Shown here: piece after piece, positions 24,801 to 39,800 of the stretch
Numbering within the stretch: position 1 is the first letter of the stretch
How the letters are laid out: each line of letters opens with the position of its first letter
From: Sinonovacula constricta
Lineage: Eukaryota > Mollusca > Bivalvia > Cardiida > Solecurtidae
DNA length: 64,000 nucleotides
Assembly (NCBI GenBank): GCA_007844125.1
Contig: CM017571.1
Location: 4,551,448 to 4,615,447, forward strand
Reading direction: 5' to 3'
Notes under the pieces: model-generated
Told to the model about the DNA's origin: nothing
Seen by the model: the letters and a program-made list of their open reading frames with translations, nothing else
Database searches by the model: none
Position numbers and translations under genes: made by a program

Positions 24801-27800
24801 AATCAAAAGACTAAATGTACACAACCATTATAAGAAGCATCTAGAGATCTCAAGTTATTTGTGTTGCAAAACCTTGCACAATTTATTCCATCAAGGTTTC
24901 CATGCCAAGATTTTGACAAAGCTCTCTGAAGATTAGGCTGCCAAAACACTGTAGTGCTGACAGAGTTGTTCAATGATCTTTAACAAGTGATGTATTTTTA
25001 ACCCTCATGACCTAGATACTCAATCATGAATTAATGCAAACATTCTGACTTAGTTTGGGGAAGTAAAACCAAACTTGTGGCTAGGGTGACCACAAGGTTT
25101 TTATAGGATTTTACTTAGTGACCTACTTTTTAATGCCTTGCAAACCAATTAAAATTTCATCCAGGATTTAATGCAAAGTTTTGACCATGACTGGTGAAGA
25201 TTTGATCAAAACTGTAGCCTCTACAGTATTTACAAGCATGTTGTTGATTGATGGTGGACAAAAGGGTATCAGAAAACATCAACTTGACCATAACATGCAT
25301 AAGTTAGCTAAGATCATGATACTGTGCAGTATATTGTCTGTAATGGAGTTTTATTGAGAACAAGAGCTTTAAGATAACAGCACACTCACCTAGTGCTTGA
25401 CAGCATGAAGTATGTTTGTTAGTTCTTAGGTAAAACTATAACATGCATATGTATGAACCATAATTGTCTAACAAGTAGGGCCATAGTTTACAAGAGGAAG
25501 CATGATCAATTATTTAGAAATAAGTTAAGTTTCAGTCCAATCTATGCACTGGTTATATCATTCATATTAAAATGGCAAACCTAGGTATATTTGTAATGAA
25601 GGTATATTTGTAATGAAAGCACTTACTTGTATATGCATCTTGATAATTGCTTTGCCAATAAGTGTAGCACCAAAGAAAGTCCAGAATGGGATCAGGAAAT
25701 GACCACATGTGATACCCGCAAGGTCAAACAATGGGTTAGGTATCTGGAAACAAGTTACCAAATTAGCACAATTAAGTTAAGGTAGGATAGTAAATAGTAT
25801 TGATCTTTGCAGAGTTATAAAAACAAGAGGGCCATGATGGCCCTTAATAGCTCATCTGAAAACACTGCTAATAGTAGGCTCATATCACGCAATAAGTGAT
25901 TAGGAGTTTCCTGAAGAAATCATTGGTAAAGATTGGGCCGTAACTGTGTTCTCTAGCGTGTGCACAAGGTTTTTCTTAGATTTGACCTAGTGACCTACTT
26001 TTTATACACCTATGACCCAGTTACGCACTCATTCAAGATTTCTTGCAGATAAACAATCTGACCAAGTTTAGAGATGATTTGATCTAAGAACTGTTGCCTC
26101 TAGTGTGTTCACAAGCAAATAAATAACAATGCATGACACATTACAGTGAAAGGGGTATGAGATAAGCTTTAACCATGGGTGAAAGTTAGAAATTATGAAA
26201 AACCTGAAATTCTTAAAATGTGTCAATTTTTATAGGGAAAATAAAGAAAATCAACCATTTTCAGACACACAGAAAACCTGAACTTCAGGCATAATCCTGA
26301 AAACTTTCACCCATGGCTTTAACAAATCTTAAAATTCAAATTTACAATACAAACTTTCATTAAGCAAAGACAACGTGAATGGACTAATAATTAAAATATT
26401 ATTTTTATATTTCCTGCTGACTTTGGCTAAAGTGTCAAAAGCTAATTGGAAGCCTATGAAAACGGGTAAAGCCAGATCACACTACCATCTGAAAAGTGTA
26501 CATAGTTGACCTAAACATTTAATGTCAACAATGCACTAAGCTTATCATGTGTATGTTAAATTATTGGAGCGTTATCTGATTAAATCAATCACTGTTATAA
26601 GTTGGTTGTTTATCATTGATTAGGGAAAAAATACTAAAAATTTTAAAAATACTTCTCTACTCTTTCACTTACTGGGTAGAGAAATGGCATAAAGGTATTT
26701 TATAAATAGTTCTGACAAAAACATTGTGTAAGATCTAGATGTTGAATGCTGCACATTTTGATGTCCATTTCAATGCTACTTATCATTAGTGCCAGTTACA
26801 TCAGTTAGAGGAAGATACTTACTGAGGCACAAAGAAGTATACCGAAGAATCCAACCCTCTGAACTAGATTATGGACGGACAGTTTAGCCTTCTCCAAGAA
26901 ACTCTGAAATATCAATGTCACGGGTTTAGAAATAATGAAAAGACCTTGCCAGACAATACATAAAAGATGGCATTCTATATAATTACACATATTTTTACTT
27001 ATTGCAGTTTATTGCTCATAATGACTGTAATAACGTTCCTATTATCATAATTGTGTCAAGGGCAAGATTTTCTATTGAAAATGTGAGGTTAAATCCATTA
27101 TGAACAGTTTTATTAGTGATAATATGAAGTTTGTTTTGAATGTCTATGCCTACAGGCAACTAAGGTGTGTACCATTTATCACTCCTTAATCAAGTTGTGT
27201 ATCATCACCCCTTAATCAAGGTGTGTACCATTTATCATCAAGTTGTGTATCATCACCCCTTAATCAAGGTCTGTACCATTTATCACTCCTTAATCAAGTT
27301 GTGTATCATCACCCCTTAATCAAGGTCTGTACCATTTACCACTCCTTAATCAAGGTGTGTATCATCACCCCTTAATCAAGGTGTGTACCATTTACCACTC
27401 CTTAATCAAGGTGTGTATCATCACCCCTTAATCAAGGTGTGTACCATTTACCACTCCTTAATCAAGGTGTGTATCATCACCCCTTGATCAAGGTTGTACC
27501 ATTTACCACTCCTTAATCAAGGTGTGTATCATCAACCCTTGCTCAAGGTTGTACCATTTACCACTCCTTAATCAAGGTATGTATCATCAACCCTTGCTCA
27601 AGGTCTGTATCATTTACCACTCCTTAATCAAGTTGTGTATCATCACCCCTTAATCAAGGTCTGTACCATTTACCACTCCTTAATCAAGTTGTGTATCATC
27701 ACCCCTTAATCAAGGTCTGTACCATTTACCACTCCTTAATCAAGGTGTGTATCATCACCCCTTGATCAAGGTCTGTACCATTTACCACTCCTTAATCAAG

Positions 27801-30800
27801 GTGTGTATCATCACCCCTTAATCAAGGTCTGTACCATTAGTCACTTCGTAATCAATGTCTGTACCATTTGTCACTTCTTAATCAAGGATATTAAAAGGTT
27901 TCACAATGGAATGACATTGTAAAAATGTCAAAGAATTGTTAAACAAGGTCTCAAATATCATGTGAAATCTTAAGCATATTGAAAACTAGTAAAACTATAC
28001 AATGGCATGAATTTCTGAGTAAAATTATAGTTTTGGATTACACATATAACAATAATAATAAAATAAATAAGTATATATATTTTATTAAATTTTAGTTCAA
28101 ACAAATGTTGCATTGTACAACTACTTTCTAGACAGATTCATAGTTGGGAATTTTTGTATTACTATATGGAAACAACAAAGATATTAGCTAATATTTATAT
28201 GCAAGCTCAGCATGGGAGTGAATGTAATTGAAAAATAGTGACTAAATGTCTCCCATTCTGCACCATAAATCTACATTGTTGGCACTCAGTATACAAGAAA
28301 TATGGATAAGAACGATGTGTGGAATCAATGAGGCTGAAATTCCCATAATTTATAATGTTTAGTTTAAAAAAAAACACTGTAAGAACTGTAAGGACCAGGG
28401 CACTGACAGATTGTATTTACTATGCTTAAAACTGTAGTATTTGACACTATGAAAATCATTCTCTTTCTTTTGGTAATTAAAAAATTCTTTTATAAAATAA
28501 ATTTTAAACAAAAAATGCCATTGTAAACAGACATATGCCCATGAAGTCATTTCCAGTAAAGCAAATTTACATCAGATAAAAATAAAATAAAGGGTATTTT
28601 AAGGTTTGACATTTCTGCCAGGTTATTTCAAATTACCTCACTGAATGACAGTTATTGAGCAGACAAGACCACCAGTGCACTACCAGGGATTATGACTTTG
28701 ACCTGTAAGTGTGACCTTGACCTTCGAGTAACCGACCTGGTTCTTGGCGCGACACGTCTTCTTCATTTGTTTGACATTTCTGCCAGGTTATTTCAAAATC
28801 TATCCAGAAATGACGAAGTTATTGAGCAGACATAAATATCGGACAGGCAGACGGACGGACAGATGGTTCGACTATTATATGCCCGCCTTCAGGGGCATAA
28901 AAAAATCAAACACAGGTAACAAAATATGATTGCCAACAAGTAGGTTAACCACTGTATACCCAAAACATATAATAATGTTTAAAAGAACCCAAGTTGTTTT
29001 AGGAGTATAAGTTCAAATTCCTATCAAGAACTTTGTAAATAAAGGTTTCAATCTGAATGCACATCCCTTTAGTATAATGCCCTTTGTAAACTAGTTGTCT
29101 GTAAAAAAGGTAGGCTATTCTAAAATTTTTACCAATGGTAGTTGCTCTGACATTATTCAGGTTGGTCTAGTTGCTCTAACATTCATTCAGGTTGGTCTTG
29201 CATAAGCTTTTCTTATTAGATCAAAAGTGAGGTTAGAAATCTCTATAAAAAATAAACACACACTTAACAGTTTAAGGTTTACAGTATATAGTTGCATGAA
29301 CTTGAAGTATAGTATGATTCGATAAAGGGGACCTGGGAAATACTGGCTAATATAGACCTTAGGAATCCCATCAAACATAAACCACAACCAAAGCCACCCA
29401 GTATAGCTCTATTAATGACTCAGTTTGCTGGTTGTACTAGCTTGTTTATGGTTAACAAGAAAATGAGATCTTAGACTTCAGAGAGAAGACATGAAGAAAA
29501 TGAAGGTGTCAGATAAACTGTATATTCTTGTTTTACATCCATAAATATTAAAATGAATTAAGTTGATTTAGCTGTTAAAGTTTTTAGATAATATCTATAC
29601 CCTAAAACTTTTAAGGGCTCAAATTGGCTGCTTAATAGATTTGTTTATTTTGCAGTAAAGTGATTTCTTGAGCCTATTAATTAATTTTCATGTGAGATGG
29701 ATTGGGAAGATTTATGGTTCACTTTTTATTAAAGTTCTAACATTACACTCAGTGTAACGATTTCTCCATAAAAAAGTAATAAATTTTGCAAAATGCAAGA
29801 TACATGCCCTTAACTACTAAACACTTTTGAGGCAAAAACTAAATGAAATTTTTTTTTAACAACACTATTAAAAAAACAAAAACACAAAATAAACTAAAGC
29901 ATAAGGGTAGTTCCATGACTGGTTGGCACGGTGTCAGGATTATGTGACTGGATGTAATATCATGCCAGGTGTTCACGGCATGCTATATACAGTGAAGGCA
30001 GCACTATATCTGCTTCAAGAGGACACTGTCTCAAAATAACTGAAATACTGTTGGTGGGTCGATAAACCCAATAATCAAATAAACATGTGAGAAAAAAAGT
30101 CCCATATACAAGTAGGATATAAAAATTTAAGAAAACTAAAAGAAATTCAAGGTACAAAAAATGAACAGATAAACATTATTTTGTTTCATAGTATTTTACT
30201 TACATATCGATTGTGCTAAACGTAGAAACATTTGAAATCATTCGTCTCTTTCCAAAAGAGAAACAAGCAAGCTGGCAGCAATATAACAAGCATACTTAAT
30301 GTTAACCTGTATCAGGCTATATTTATAAGCAATACAAAGTCATAAGTATTGCATAATTTGCATATAGTAACATGCAGAAGAACACAATATACAGCGAAAG
30401 AAATAGTAATACAAAATGCTCAACCTTGTCAGTCAGCTGATGTCTATTTCATCTACACTCATTGCCTAAGCTCGATAAATTTTGTGTTAAGCAGGCTAAG
30501 AGTTAGACGTAACAATAATCTAGAGATAATCACCATTACATAGACCCCTATGCTAGGATATATCAGATGTAACAGTGATATAGAGTTTATCACCAAACAA
30601 TTACATGGACCCCTATGCTAGGATATACCTGTAAGATGGAACAGTGATATAGAGTTTATCACTAAACAATCACATTGATCTCTATGCTAGCATATATCTG
30701 TTAGATGTAACAGTGATATAGAGTTTATCACTGAACAATTATAAGGACCCTTATGCTAGGATATACCTGTTAGATGTAATAGTGATATAGAGTTTATCAG

Positions 30801-33800
30801 TGAACAATTATAAGGACCCTTATGCTAGGATATACCTGTTAGATGTAATAGTGATATAGAGTTTATCACTGAACAATTACATGGACCTCCAAGCTAGGAT
30901 ATGGGAGTTGGGATATTGTCAATTGGAAGCCTAGGCCTACCAATCTGTTTACTATACATGATACTTTCAAGACAATGATAATGTCATGTTATATAAACAA
31001 TTGTTCTACTAAACCTAAATCACATGACATAAAACTGTTTATACAGTATGTAAAAATTCAACTTGATAATCAGAACATTTAAAGAATCTACTCTGAGTAC
31101 AGGGGGAGAGCCACAGTCCAGAATGTATATATGCTACCATCTATGTATAAACTACCATCCAGCTATAAACTACCATCCAGACATAAACTACCATCCAGAC
31201 ATAAACTACCATCCAGGTAGTTTATATCTGGATGGTAGTTTATATCTGGATGATAGTTTTTTCTGAATGGTAGTTTATGTCTGAATGGTAGTTTATAGCT
31301 GGATGGTAGTTTATGTCTGGATGGTAGTTTATGTCTGGATGGTAGTTTATATCTGGATGATAGTTTTTTCTGAATGGTAGTTTATGTCTGGATGGTAGTT
31401 TATATCCAGACATAAACTACCATCCAGACATAAATTATATCCAGATATAAACTACCACATCCAGATATAAACTACCATCTTGATATAAATAAGTATCCAG
31501 GTATAAAGTACCATCCAGATACATCAAGTGATAATCTACGTAAAGTCAGACTGAATGACTCCAGCCACACCCATGTCAGCTCACCATATCATCAGGGTGG
31601 ACCTCCTTTTCATGTATTAGCTCTTCTATCTCCTCAAACTCATCATCATCGATGTCAGCACCTGAGAGGCGTGCGGCGCGAGCCATGAAGTATGGTGGCA
31701 ACTCTCCAATGGCCGTCCCTGCCCCCCACATGAAGGCCTCCAGACGCACCTTGCTGATGATCGTCCACATGCTGATGGGGTAATCCTGGCTGTCATCCTC
31801 AGGGCATGTGATGCTAAAACACATATTGTAAATGCTGGATTCATTTTTCACACTTACTAAATAGAAGTACTAAACAAAATGAGAGGGCTACGATGGCCTT
31901 ATCACTTCCCAGAAGACACAGGTTTTTAGTGGGCTCATTTCTGGCGTCAGATGAAAAGTTATTTACTGTAGAAAACTATGGTAAAGATTGGGTCTCTAAC
32001 TCGTTCACAGATTTTTCATAGATTTGACAGTGACCTATTTTTTAAGAATACATGACCCAAAGAACAAACTCATCTTAAATTTTATGCTGACAAACAATTA
32101 TGCCATGTTTGGTAAAGATTGAGCAATAAATGTGGCCTCTAGTGTGTTCATGTTTTTTTCTCTAAAATCTGACTTTGTGACCTAGTTTTTGACCCCACTG
32201 ATCCAGTTACAAATTCACCCAAGATTTCATGCAGGCAAAGATTCTGGTCATGTTTAGTAAAGATTGGGCCATCAATGTGGTCTCTAGCCTGTTCACATGA
32301 GTTTCTTAGATTTGACTTGGTGACCTTTTTGTTTACCCTACGTGAACCAGATACAAACCCAAGATTTTATGCAGGCAAACACTCTGGCCATGTTTAGTGA
32401 AGATTTTGCCATAATTGTGGCCTCCGGCATGTTCGCAAGTGTTTTCTAGGATTTGACCTAGTGACCTACTAATTTACCCCATGTGACCCAGTAATAAACT
32501 CATCAAAGATTTCATGCTGACAAACATTCTGGCCATATTTGGTGAAGGTTGGGCTATAAATGTGGCCTTTAGTGTGTTTACAAGGGTTTTCAAAGAACTG
32601 ACCAAGTGACCTACTTTTGACCACACATGATCCAGTTATGAACTCATCCAAGATTTCATGCAGACAAAGATTCTGGCCAATGGGTCATAAATATGCATTT
32701 AGTGTGTTCAAAAGTTTTTTCTAAGATGTGACCTAGTGCTCTACATTTTTACCCCACCTGACCCAGTTACCAAGTCATCTAAGATTTCATGCAGGCTAAA
32801 ATTCTGGCCAAGTCTGGTGAAGATTGGGCTATAAATGTGGCAACAAGGATTTTCTATAATGTGACCTAGTCCTAGTTTCTGACCCCACATGACCCAATAA
32901 CAAACTCGTTCAAGATTCAAGATCCCACGTGACCCAATAATGAACTCATCCAAGATTTCATGCAGACAAACATTCTGACCAAGTTTGGTGAAGATTGCTA
33001 CAAATGTGGTCTCTAGTGTGTTCGCAAGCCTTTTCTTAGATTTGACCTACCGTACTAATCTACTTATTGACCTCACATGACCCAGTTATGAATTCATTAC
33101 CTAGTGACCTACTTTTTACCCCAAATGACCCAGTAATAAACTTATCAAAGATTTCATGCTGAAAAACATTCTTGTCATATTTGGTGAAAATTGGGCTATA
33201 AATATGGCAACGAGGATTTTCTATAATTTGACCTAGTCTTAGTTTCTGACCGCACATGACCCAATAACAAACTCATTTAAGATTCAAGATCCCACATGAC
33301 CCAATAATAACCCATCCAAGATTTGGTGAAGATTGGGCTATAAATGTGGTCTCTAGTATGTTCACAAGTTTTCCTAAAATTTGATCAAGTGACCTTATTT
33401 TGACCCCAGGTGACCCAATAATGAACACATCCAAGATTTCATGCAGACAAATATTCTGACCAAGTTTGATGAGGATTGGATAAAAACTATGGCCTCTAGT
33501 GTGTTCACAAGCTAAAATGTTGACGACGGACGAAGCTGTATCACAAAAGCTCCCCTTGAGCAAGTTATGCTCAAGTGAGCTAAAAACACAATCTCTGTTG
33601 CCAAACACTACTGGCCATGTTTTCTACTTATCATGTTACATTACAGGAGCATGTCTCATCTGTTGTGCATGTATATTGTAATATCGGAATTTTGAGACAT
33701 TATTGCACAAGCAATATACTTTTTCATTAGGGTATTGGCCCCAAAACAGCATAAAAATAGGCTTGTACCAGGTAATAACATTTTGTCTGATTTTAACCTA

Positions 33801-36800
33801 GTAATACTTTTATCTTATCTTATATTGTCTAAGGAAAATTGGGGGTAGGTAGGGGTCTACTATTATTAAGTATAGTTTTTTCTATTGTTGCTTTTCCCAA
33901 TTTCTGTAAGAGATGGTCTTTACTTATTGAATATATTTCCGATGGGGATAGACCAAGATATTGAGTCTTTTTGCCAGAAATTCATTTGCTGCACACCATG
34001 CAATTTTGACATTGTGACCCGTCTACTGACACTGATGGATAAATATTTTAATTTTATATTAGAGGTCGGGTCTACTTCTGCTATTGTCGAATTTAATTGC
34101 TGTTAGTGAGGCCAGAGAGTTAGAAAGAATAACAAATTTGTTTGCATTTTGTCTTAGTATCCAGCATTAAGCTTGCATCATGGCATTTAATTCTGTAGTT
34201 AAGACGGAAGTCTTATAAGTGATTCTGTCTTATCTGTTTAAAATTTTGGCTATGGATGACAAAGGCAGAAGCCACAATGCCAGTGAGTGGATCTTAACTG
34301 CCATCTGTATATATTTTTAACAAATCTGAGAAATTTGTGTCTAAAAATTCCAGTGCACAACCCTTGTTTGAACTTGGTATGGCAAACTGATTTGGTGACC
34401 TGGTTTGTTAATTGTAGTTAATATCCAGCTCTGAGAGCAACCATGGCTCCACCTCTGTAGCACCCATTCAGACAGTGGCTCCAGAGGGTAAAGTTTGCTT
34501 AATAGATTTAGCTATTTTGTGACAGAGGTAGTAACTGGTGCCTAGGATTTTGTTCACCAGGTTTTTTGGTCTCTCCCCGAATCTGTGGCCCAAAATCTGA
34601 CCTCATCATGTCAGAACGACATACTGTGTTCAATTAAGCTTCATATTTAAAAGAGTGTGTTCTTCGTTCAATTTGCTTTTTAATTTGTCAAATAAATATT
34701 ATTGAAGAATGACATTGTTTTCTTTTTTATGCCTTTTTATAGCTCTTATTTCATAATGATACAGCTAAAAAATATGGTTATGGAAACTGTAAAGGGGACC
34801 CAAAATACAGTGATAGTAATAACAATGGCCAATCTTTTCAATATCTGACAGATACATGATGGTAATATGTAGCCGGTTGAAAATTAAAGAGGTTAACCGG
34901 TTACTGATTTTTCCTTTGTGAATCACACTAAGGAAATGCCCATCTGGCTCCACCTCCCCTTCTATAACCATTACATCAATTTATGGGCAGAATTTGATGC
35001 CCTACTTTGACAGTTTGGAAACGGTTGGTATTATATAAGCTTACCGTATTTAGTAAATACTGTGATGTGATAGATGTGCACTAGCAATGCTGTAATGTGA
35101 TAGATGGACACTAGCAATGCTGTTATGAGATAGATGTACACTAGCAATACTGTGATGTGATAGATGTGCACTAGCAATACAGTGATGTGATAGATGTGCA
35201 CAAGCAATACTGTGATGAGATAGATGTGCACAAGCAATACTGTGATGAGATAGATGTACACTAGCAATGCTGTAATGTGATAGATGTGCACAAGCAATAC
35301 TGTGATGAGATAGATGTACACTAGCAATACAGTGATGTGATAGATGTGCACTAGCAATACTGTGATGTGATAGATGTGCACAAGCAATACTGTGATGAGA
35401 TAGATGTACACTAGCAATACAGTGATGTGATAGATGTGCACTAGCAATGCTGTGATGTGATAGATGTGCACAAGCAATACTGTGATGAGATAGATGTGCA
35501 CAAGCAATACTGTGATGAGATAGATGTGCACAAGCAATACTGTGATGTGATAGATGTACACTAGCAATACAGTGATGTGATAGATGTGCACAAGCAATAC
35601 TGTGATGTGATAGATGTACACTAGCAATGCTGTGATGTGATAGATGTGCACAAGCAATACTGTGATGAGATAGATGTACACTAGCAATACAGTGATGTGA
35701 TAGATGTGCACAAGCAATACTGTGATGAGATAGATGTACACTAGCAATACAGTGATGTGATAGATGTGCACTAGCAATGCTGTGATGTGATAGATGTACA
35801 CTAGCAATTCTGTGATGTGATAGATGTGCACTAGCAATGCTGTGATGTGATAGATGTACACTAGCAATTCTGTGATGTGATAGATGTACACTAGCAATAC
35901 AGTGATGTGATAGATGTACACTAGCAATACTGTGATGAGATAGATGTGCACAAGCAATACTGTGATGTGATAGATGTACACTAGCAATACAGTGATGTGA
36001 TAGATGTGCACTAGCAATACTGTGATGTGATAGATGTGCACAAGCAATACTGTGATGAGATAGATGTACACTAGCAATACAGTGATGTGATAGATGTACA
36101 CTAGCAATGCTGTGATGAGATAGATGTACACTAGCAATACAGTGATGTGATAGATGTGCACAAGCAATACTGTGATGAGATAGATGTACACTAGCAATAC
36201 AGTGATGTGATAGATGTGCACTAGCAATGCTGTGATGTGATAGATGTACACTAGCAATACTGTGATGAGATAGATGTACACTAGCAATACAGTGATGTGA
36301 TAGATGTGCACTAGCAATACTGTGATGTGATAGATGTACACTAGCAATGCTGTGATGTGATAGATGTACACTAGCAATACTGTGATGAGATAGATGTACA
36401 CTAGCAATACAGTGATGTCATAGATGTGCACTAGCAATACTGTGATGAGATAGATGTACACTAGCAATACTGTGATGAGATAGATGTACACTAGCAATAC
36501 TGTGATGTGATAGATGTACACTAGCAATACTGTGATGTGATAGATGTACACTAGCAATACTGTGATGTGATAGATGTGCACTAGCAATACTGTGATATGA
36601 TAGATGTACACAAACCTTGACCAGTTTAACTGCATACTGGTACTGTGATATGATAGATGTACACAAACCTTGACCAGTTTAACTGCATACTGGTACTGTG
36701 ATATGATAGATGTACACAAACCTTGACCAGTTTAACTGCATACTGGTACTGTGATATGATAGATGTACACAAACCTTGACCAGTTTAACTGCATACTGGT

Positions 36801-39800
36801 ACTGTGATATGATAGATGTACACAAACCTTGACCAGTTTAACTGCATACTGGTACTGTGATATGATAGATGTACACAAACCTTGACCAGTTTAACTGCAT
36901 ACTGGTACTGTGATATGATAGATGTACACAAACCTTGACCAGTTTAACTGCATACTGGTACTGTAATATGATAGATGTACACAAACCTTGACCAGTTTAA
37001 CTGCATACTGGTACTGTGATATGATAGATGTACACAAACCTTGACCAGTTTAACTGCATACTGGTACTGTGATATGACAGATGTACACAAACCTTGACCA
37101 GTTTAACTGCATACTGGTACTGTGATATGATAGATGTACACAAACCTTGACCAGTTTAACTGCATACTGGTACTGTGATATGATAGATGTACACAAACCT
37201 TGACCAGTTTAACTGCATACTGGTACTGTGATATGATAGATGTACACAAACCTTGACCAGTTTAACTGCATACTGGTACTGTGATATGATAGATGTACAC
37301 AAACCTTGACCAGTTTAACTGCAAACTGGTACTGTGATATGACAGATGTACACAAACCTTGACCAGTTTAACTGCATACTGGTACTGTGATATGATAGAT
37401 GTACACAAACCTTGACCAGTTTAACTGCATACTGGTACTGTGATATGATAGATGTACACAAACCTTGACCAGTTTAACTGCATAGTGGTACTGTGATATG
37501 ATAGATGTACACAAACCTTGACCAGTTTAACTGCATACTGGTACTGTGATATGATAGATGTACACAAACCTTGACCAGTTTAACTGCATACTGGTACTGT
37601 GATATGATAGATGTACACAAACCTTGACCAGTTGACTGCATACTGGTACTGTAATATGATATATGTACACAAACATTGACCAGTTTAACTGATAGTGGTA
37701 CTGTGATATGATAGATGTACACAAACCTTGACCAGTTTAACTGCATACTGGTACTGTGATATGATAGATGTACACAAACCTTGACCAGTTTAACTGCATA
37801 CTGGTACTGTGATATGATAGATGTACACAAACCTTGACCAGTTTAACTGCATACTGGTACTGTGATATGATAGATGTACACAAACCTTGACCAGTTTAAC
37901 TGCATAGTGGTACTGTGATATGACAGATGTACACAAACCTTGACCAGTTTAACTGTATACTGGTACTGTGATATGACAGATGTACACAAACCTTGACCAG
38001 TTTAACTGCATAGTGGTACTGTGATATGATAGATGTACACAAACCTTGACCAGTTTAACTGCATACTGGTACTGTAATATTATAGATGTACACAAACCTT
38101 GACCAGTTTAACTGCAAACTGGTACTGTGATATGATAGATGTACACAAACCTTGACCAGTTTAACTGCATACTGGTACTGTGATATGATAGATGTACACA
38201 AACCTTGACCAGTTTAACTGTATACTGGTACTGTGATATGACAGATGTACACAAACCTTGACCAGTTTAACTGTATACTGGTACTGTGATATGATAGATG
38301 TACACAAACCTTGACCAGTTTAACTGCATAGTGGTACTGTGATATGATAGATGTACACAAACCTTGACCAGTTGACTGCATACTGGTACTGTAATATGAT
38401 ATATGTACACAAACATTGACCAGTTTAACTGATAGTGGTACTGTGATATGATAGATGTACACAAACCTTGACCAGTTTAACTGCATACTGGTACTGTGAT
38501 ATGATAGATGTACACAAACCTTGAACAGTTTAACTGCATACTGGTACTGTGATATGATAGATGTACACAAACCTTGACCAGTTTAACAGCATACTGGTAC
38601 TGTGATATGATAGATGTACACAAGCCTTGACCAGTTTAACTGCATAGTGGTACTGTGATATGACAGATGTACACTCATACTTTATTTGGAATTAAAATGA
38701 TTTGAGAGAGCAGCAACATTAAATGCAATTAGTCCAGTTGACAAAATAAATACATTCTGATTCATGTCTCAATAATCAAATATCAAATCAGAATTGATTC
38801 CTAATATATGTCATATTTCAACCAATGTAAATGTCCTACAATTCAAACACACAAATTTCCAATTACTATCAAGTTTTTAAACAAAGAAATCGCAAATTTT
38901 ATTGTGTCATTTCTTTGTAAGATTCATCAGCCCAGTCTTCCCTTTGCAAATTTTGGGTGTTTCATGTCTATCACTATGCTTGCATTCAGAATTAAAATCT
39001 TTGTATTTACTGAATGAACCTAAGTAATTGTTTTCAGTGAAAATGCAGAAATATGCAAGCTGTCACTGACTTTTTTAACAAAAGGAATTTATGCTTTTAC
39101 AATGTTGATAATTTTAGGGGCCTTGAGGCATGCAGTCTTGCAATTTTTTGAAAAGGTCTATAAACTGCTATGTAAACATTTCAAAGTTTCATTCGACCTG
39201 CTTGTTTAAATAACTTTGAATTTCCTTGGACAATGTCACTTTTTTCAGCCAGAAATTTTTAGAAATGTACCAAGAAAACTGTAAATGTTTATGAAAATTG
39301 CCAATGCCAAAAATTTTAAAACAAAACCACCTTAAAATTGTGATTTTATAAGCAAATATTTTTAGAAAAACAATTATTGCAAAAGATAAATAGCAAAAAT
39401 GTTTTTACTTTTGTTTTTTAAATATTGACAAAAATTTAACTCAAATTTAATACCAAAGTCACCATGAAAGGTAGCATGTTTCTGTAATTCTTTCCAGGTT
39501 TATCTGACCCCACAGTGGAAATATATTGACCTTTTAAATTAATCATCACTGATGTAAAACTAGCATCCAAACATGACGAGTTACCCTCCTTGGTTTGATT
39601 AAGCTGTGGGCACCCTAAGTCTAGTGGTTAAGATGTTGGACTCTAGATCAGAGGGTCCCAGGTTTGATCCATGAAACAGACCTCTTAAAGATAAGTCCTT
39701 GAGCAAGACTATTTACTGCTCATTTTATTGAGTATCTGAGTACTGGTTCTATCCAGGAAGTGGGCAGTCAAGAGGAATTAATATAAGTTGAAAGAACTTA

